Below, piece by piece: positions 61,738-64,000 of a stretch of DNA of 64,000 nt. Below the pieces are notes generated by a model. The model saw nothing but the letters and a program-made list of their open reading frames with translations. It did not search any database and was not told the DNA's origin. The stretch lies in NCBI GenBank assembly GCA_001898485.1, contig MKTY01000012.1:1-64000 (forward strand), written 5' to 3'. The position numbers were made by a program, and so were the translations under genes. The number at the start of each line of letters is the position of its first letter. Within the stretch, counting starts at the first letter, position 1. The stretch comes from Sphingobacteriales bacterium 46-32 (GTDB lineage Bacteria; Bacteroidota; Bacteroidia; Chitinophagales; Chitinophagaceae).

Positions 61738-62766
61738 ATGCCTGCTCCCACTGTAGCCGTAGTGATCCTTAACTGGAATGGCCGCCAGTTCCTGGAACAA
61801 TTCCTGCCGTCTGTGACGGCTTCGGGTTATCAGCCGTGTACAATATATGTTGCCGATAATGCCAGTACAGACGATTCGCTGGCATATCTGAAGGCGAACT
61901 GGTCGCAGGTAAAAATCATTTCACTATCTGAAAATTACGGGTTTACCAAAGGATATAATGAAGCGCTGCGTCAGGTGCAGGCAGATTATTATGTACTGCT
62001 CAACTCAGATGTGGAGGTAGAAGCCGGCTGGCTTGAACCGATGGTGCGATTGCTGGAATCGGATCATACAATCGGCGCCTGTCAGCCCCGCATCAGGTCC
62101 TACCATCAGCGCGATCATTTTGAGTACGCTGGGGCGGCCGGTGGATGGATCGACCGCTATGGTTATCCCTTTTGCCGCGGGCGTGTTTTCGAACAACTGG
62201 AAGCAGATACCGGTCAGTATAATGATACAGTGCCCATATTCTGGGCCAGCGGGGCAGCCATGTTTGTACGTGCTTCCGTATTTCATGAGTTGCGTGGGTT
62301 TGATACTTATTTCTTTGCCCACCAGGAGGAGATTGATCTCTGCTGGCGGATGCAACTGGCAGGGTATAGTGTATACGTTTGCCCTGATTCAATTGTATAT
62401 CATGTAGGAGGTGGTACGCTGCCCCGGGGCAATAGCCGGAAGACCTTTCTTAATTTCCGCAACAACCATATTATGCTGGCCAAAAACCTAACCTGGCCGC
62501 AGCGGCTATGGATCATTCCTTTTCGGTTTTGCCTCGATGGGGTTACTGCATGGAAGCAGTTACTGAGCGGTGACAGTGCAACGTTTAAAGCAATTGTGAA
62601 AGCGCATTTTGCATTTATTGGATGGCTGTTTAATGGCCGGAAAAAGAGCAATTTCCCTATAAGACGAAAGGGAAAGCTACAGGGAGTTTTGTCTGCAAAC
62701 CTTGCCTGGCTTCATTTTGCACGCGGGAAAAATAAGTTTTCAGAAATTGTGCAGAAAACCCATTGA
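61738..62766 (+). CDS. Family 2 glycosyltransferase
   Basis: 342 residues. GT-A fold: VVILNWNGRQFLEQFLPSV at the start, YVADNASTDDSLAYL, the metal-binding DxD-like LLNSDVEVEAGWL and FAHQEEIDLCWRMQLAGY (acceptor side). Sugar donor and acceptor unknown; C-terminal helices may associate with the membrane. It is divergent from the sensor kinase at 61661. Confidence 0.9.
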   Translation: MPAPTVAVVILNWNGRQFLEQFLPSVTASGYQPCTIYVADNASTDDSLAYLKANWSQVKIISLSENYGFTKGYNEALRQVQADYYVLLNSDVEVEAGWLEPMVRLLESDHTIGACQPRIRSYHQRDHFEYAGAAGGWIDRYGYPFCRGRVFEQLEADTGQYNDTVPIFWASGAAMFVRASVFHELRGFDTYFFAHQEEIDLCWRMQLAGYSVYVCPDSIVYHVGGGTLPRGNSRKTFLNFRNNHIMLAKNLTWPQRLWIIPFRFCLDGVTAWKQLLSGDSATFKAIVKAHFAFIGWLFNGRKKSNFPIRRKGKLQGVLSANLAWLHFARGKNKFSEIVQKTH

Positions 62767-62811
62767 TTTATTTGTACTTAACCCCTATTTTTGCAGCGTA
62801 AAAAAATCACT

Positions 62812-63033
62812 ATGAGCGCTCCTCATTACGACTATAACGAAGAACTGAAAAAAGTACAGGATAAAGACTTTACCCATAGCTGGGTTTCTTCTTCCGGTTT
62901 CATTTTTTATCTGAGTGTATTCTGCCTGGTGGCTTTTGCTTTTGGTGGCTGTTACAAGCTGTATACTAAACGCTTCGAAAAACCGAAGGTTGTTGTACAG
63001 GAAAGCACATTGTACACCCCGAAGTACAAATAA
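62812..63033 (+). CDS. Small single-span membrane protein
   Basis: 73 residues from ATG 62812 (MSAPHYDYNEELKKVQDKDF), with a transmembrane segment around 30-48 (FIFYLSVFCLVAFAFGGCYK) and a short C-terminal tail. Conserved-looking but no function is known to me. It follows the glycosyltransferase by 45 bp. Confidence 0.6.
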   Translation: MSAPHYDYNEELKKVQDKDFTHSWVSSSGFIFYLSVFCLVAFAFGGCYKLYTKRFEKPKVVVQESTLYTPKYK

Positions 63034-63136
63034 TTTTCCTAAAAAATTTTTTTACAATAGGTTGTTTACCTATTTTTGCAACCCCTTAGTTCTTTGGTTG
63101 TTGAGAGGGAAAATAACCTGATCAGCAAATAAATAT

Positions 63137-63209
<73 letters not shown>

Positions 63210-63214
63210 CCAGA

Positions 63215-63246
63215 ATCCTCTCTCGAAACAGAGAGGATTTTTTTTT
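63215..63246 (+). terminator. Terminator of tRNA-Gly
   Basis: AATCCTCTCT pairs with AGAGAGGATT around CGAAAC, followed by a run of T. Confidence 0.85.
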
Positions 63247-63264
63247 GAACCCAAACCACTGCCT

Positions 63265-63497
63265 GCCCTGGTGGTGAAATTGGTATCCCGAAGTTTCGGG
63301 AACGCAGGACTTAAAATCCCGGGATAAAACAGTTAACCATCTAACCTGATGGTGAAATTGGTATCCCGAAGTTTCGGGAACGCAGGACTTAAAATCCCGG
63401 GATAAACAGTTAACCATCTGCCCTGGTGGTGAAATTGGTATCCCGAAGTTTCGGGAACGCAGGACTTAAAATCCTGGGATAAAAAAGTTAACCATCT
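63265..63497 (+). repeat. Three tandem broken tRNA-Leu 5' halves with palindromes
   Basis: Units start at 63265, 63343 and 63420 (about 77 bp each). Each reads as the first half of tRNA-Leu(UAA), (G/A)(C/A)CCTG(G/A)TGGTGAAATT, up to the anticodon stem, but with GAC in the D-loop replaced by TCCCGA-AGTT-TCGGGA (63286, 63364, 63441), and then an unrelated tail ending AGTTAACCATCT. The intact gene follows at 63498. None of the units can fold as a tRNA. Confidence 0.8.
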
Positions 63498-63583
63498 GCC
63501 CTGGTGGTGAAATTGGTAGACACGCAGGACTTAAAATCCTGTGGCCAGCAATGGCCGTATCGGTTCAACTCCGATCCGGGGCA
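63498..63583 (+). tRNA. tRNA-Leu (anticodon UAA)
   Basis: 86 nt. Acceptor GCCCTGG with CCGGGGC, D-arm GGTAGACACGC, anticodon stem CAGGA/TCCTG with loop CTTAAAA (anticodon UAA), long variable arm (TGGCCAGCAATGGCC), T-arm CGGTTCAACTCCG. The only intact copy among the broken copies around it. Confidence 0.93.
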
Positions 63584-63597
63584 CAAACACACTACAC

Positions 63598-63623
63598 AAC
63601 CAGTCCAGCGACTGGTTTTTTTT
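63598..63623 (+). terminator. Terminator of tRNA-Leu(UAA)
   Basis: AACCAGTC pairs with GACTGGTT around CAGC, followed by a T run. Confidence 0.8.
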
Positions 63624-63673
63624 GCAATGGCTGTATTGGTTCAACTCCTCCCGATACTTCGGGACCGGGGCAC
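63624..63673 (+). pseudogene. Broken tRNA-Leu 3' half with palindrome
   Basis: Reads as the variable arm end, T-arm and acceptor of tRNA-Leu(UAA) (GCAATGGC...GGTTCAACTCC...CCGGGGCAC), but GAT at the T-stem/acceptor junction is replaced by TCCCGA-TACT-TCGGGA (63649-63664). Its own terminator copy follows. It mirrors the fragment at 29-64. Confidence 0.75.
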
Positions 63674-63680
63674 ACTGCTT

Positions 63681-63705
63681 AACCAGTCCAGCGACTGGGT
63701 TTTTT
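63681..63705 (+). terminator. Second copy of the tRNA-Leu(UAA) terminator
   Basis: AACCAGTC / GACTGGGT hairpin and T run, nearly identical to 63598-63623; duplicated along with the broken tRNA 3' half. Confidence 0.7.
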
Positions 63706-63713
63706 CGTAGTGT

Positions 63714-64000
63714 ATGGAATATTTTGTTTACATATTATTTTCTGAAAAGCTCAATCGGTTTTATATCGGCACAACCGATGATCCGGTCAAGCGCTTATGT
63801 GAACATAACTCAGCTCATTACCCCAATGCCTATACGGCTAAAGGCATTCCCTGGACTCTCTTTCACACAATTCCCTGTACAACCAGCCAGCAGGCTTATG
63901 ACCTGGAACGATTTATTAAAAGCATGAAGTCGGCCGTTTTCATTCGTAATCTGAAAGAAGATCCAGCTATTATTTCACGCGTTTTTGAAAGACTAAGTAA
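63714..64000 (+). CDS. GIY-YIG endonuclease-like protein (partial, runs off the window)
   Basis: At least 95 residues. The start MEYFVYILFSEKLNRFYIGT carries the GIY-YIG pattern as V-Y-I ... F-Y-I-G, then DDPVKRLCEHN with the catalytic Arg, and AYDLERFIKSMKS with the Glu. Typical of the small UvrC-like endonucleases of Bacteroidota. No stop within the window. Confidence 0.85.
   Translation, partial: MEYFVYILFSEKLNRFYIGTTDDPVKRLCEHNSAHYPNAYTAKGIPWTLFHTIPCTTSQQAYDLERFIKSMKSAVFIRNLKEDPAIISRVFERLS

Noticed and set aside
63265-63497. 77-bp tandem repeats considered as CRISPR or a coding repeat
   Set aside because: Clearly tRNA-Leu 5' halves; the unit tails are near-identical, not spacers, and the open frames run through tRNA sequence.

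Overview
The window reads as a Bacteroidota chromosome segment, most likely Chitinophagales. The signs are SusC/SusD proteins, LytTR and His_kinase-type two-component systems, a CzcA pump fused to its outer-membrane channel, DUF6520-like and RHS proteins, and almost no Shine-Dalgarno sequences. Nearly all of it is one integrated mobile element. A 22-bp direct repeat at 109-130 and 60336-60357 is the 3' end of a tRNA-Leu(GAG) gene. A tyrosine recombinase gene sits beside the intact tRNA at the right end. Phased GTGTCA repeats, probably integrase arm sites, occur just inside both ends. The element is about 60.2 kb long. No relaxase, coupling protein or mating-pair genes are visible.

The left cargo is metal resistance. 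At 0.4-4.3 kb on the plus strand lie two ChrB-domain proteins, two small secreted proteins and a ChrA chromate transporter. At 4.3-14.5 kb on the minus strand lie a membrane-anchored periplasmic protein, a HupE-like protein, a His-rich secreted protein, a P-type ATPase without the usual CPC motif, a periplasmic adaptor, a CzcA-channel fusion and a small secreted protein. At 15.1-18.3 kb a minus-strand unit holds a LytTR response regulator, its sensor kinase, an LpxL-like acyltransferase ending in a PqqD-like domain, and a 50-residue Cys-rich peptide upstream of it. I read this as a possible acylated-peptide (RiPP-like) locus. At 19.1-20.6 kb lies a broken RHS toxin C-terminus whose end overlaps a lipoprotein gene. 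At 20.7-27.7 kb are an XRE regulator with a palindromic operator, a candidate structured RNA, a thioredoxin-fold protein, a SusC/SusD pair and a DUF6520-like protein. AraC-type and LytTR regulators follow.

From 30.2 to 48.8 kb there are about 26 tightly packed plus-strand genes, GC-richer by eye. They encode small membrane proteins, a transglutaminase-like protein, a possible jelly-roll capsid protein, four different cell-wall enzymes, a holin-like and a spanin-like protein, a DNA methyltransferase, a MoxR-type ATPase with a partner, and a RecA-like ATPase. No terminase, portal or tail gene is visible. The best reading is an undescribed tailless-phage-like module. At 49.3-56.6 kb lies a grasp-with-spasm RiPP cluster: precursor, TPR-like protein, ATP-grasp enzyme, SPASM protein, C39-peptidase ABC exporter and HlyD-type adaptor. 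Two secreted proteins follow, then the integrase.

Beyond the right end (60.4-64 kb) is ordinary chromosome: a sensor kinase, a family 2 glycosyltransferase, a small membrane protein, tRNA-Gly, tRNA-Leu(UAA) and the start of a GIY-YIG protein. The tRNA-Leu(UAA) gene is surrounded by broken tRNA copies carrying a TCCCGA-N4-TCGGGA palindrome. A matching arrangement occurs downstream of the tRNA-Leu(GAG) terminator at the far left end.
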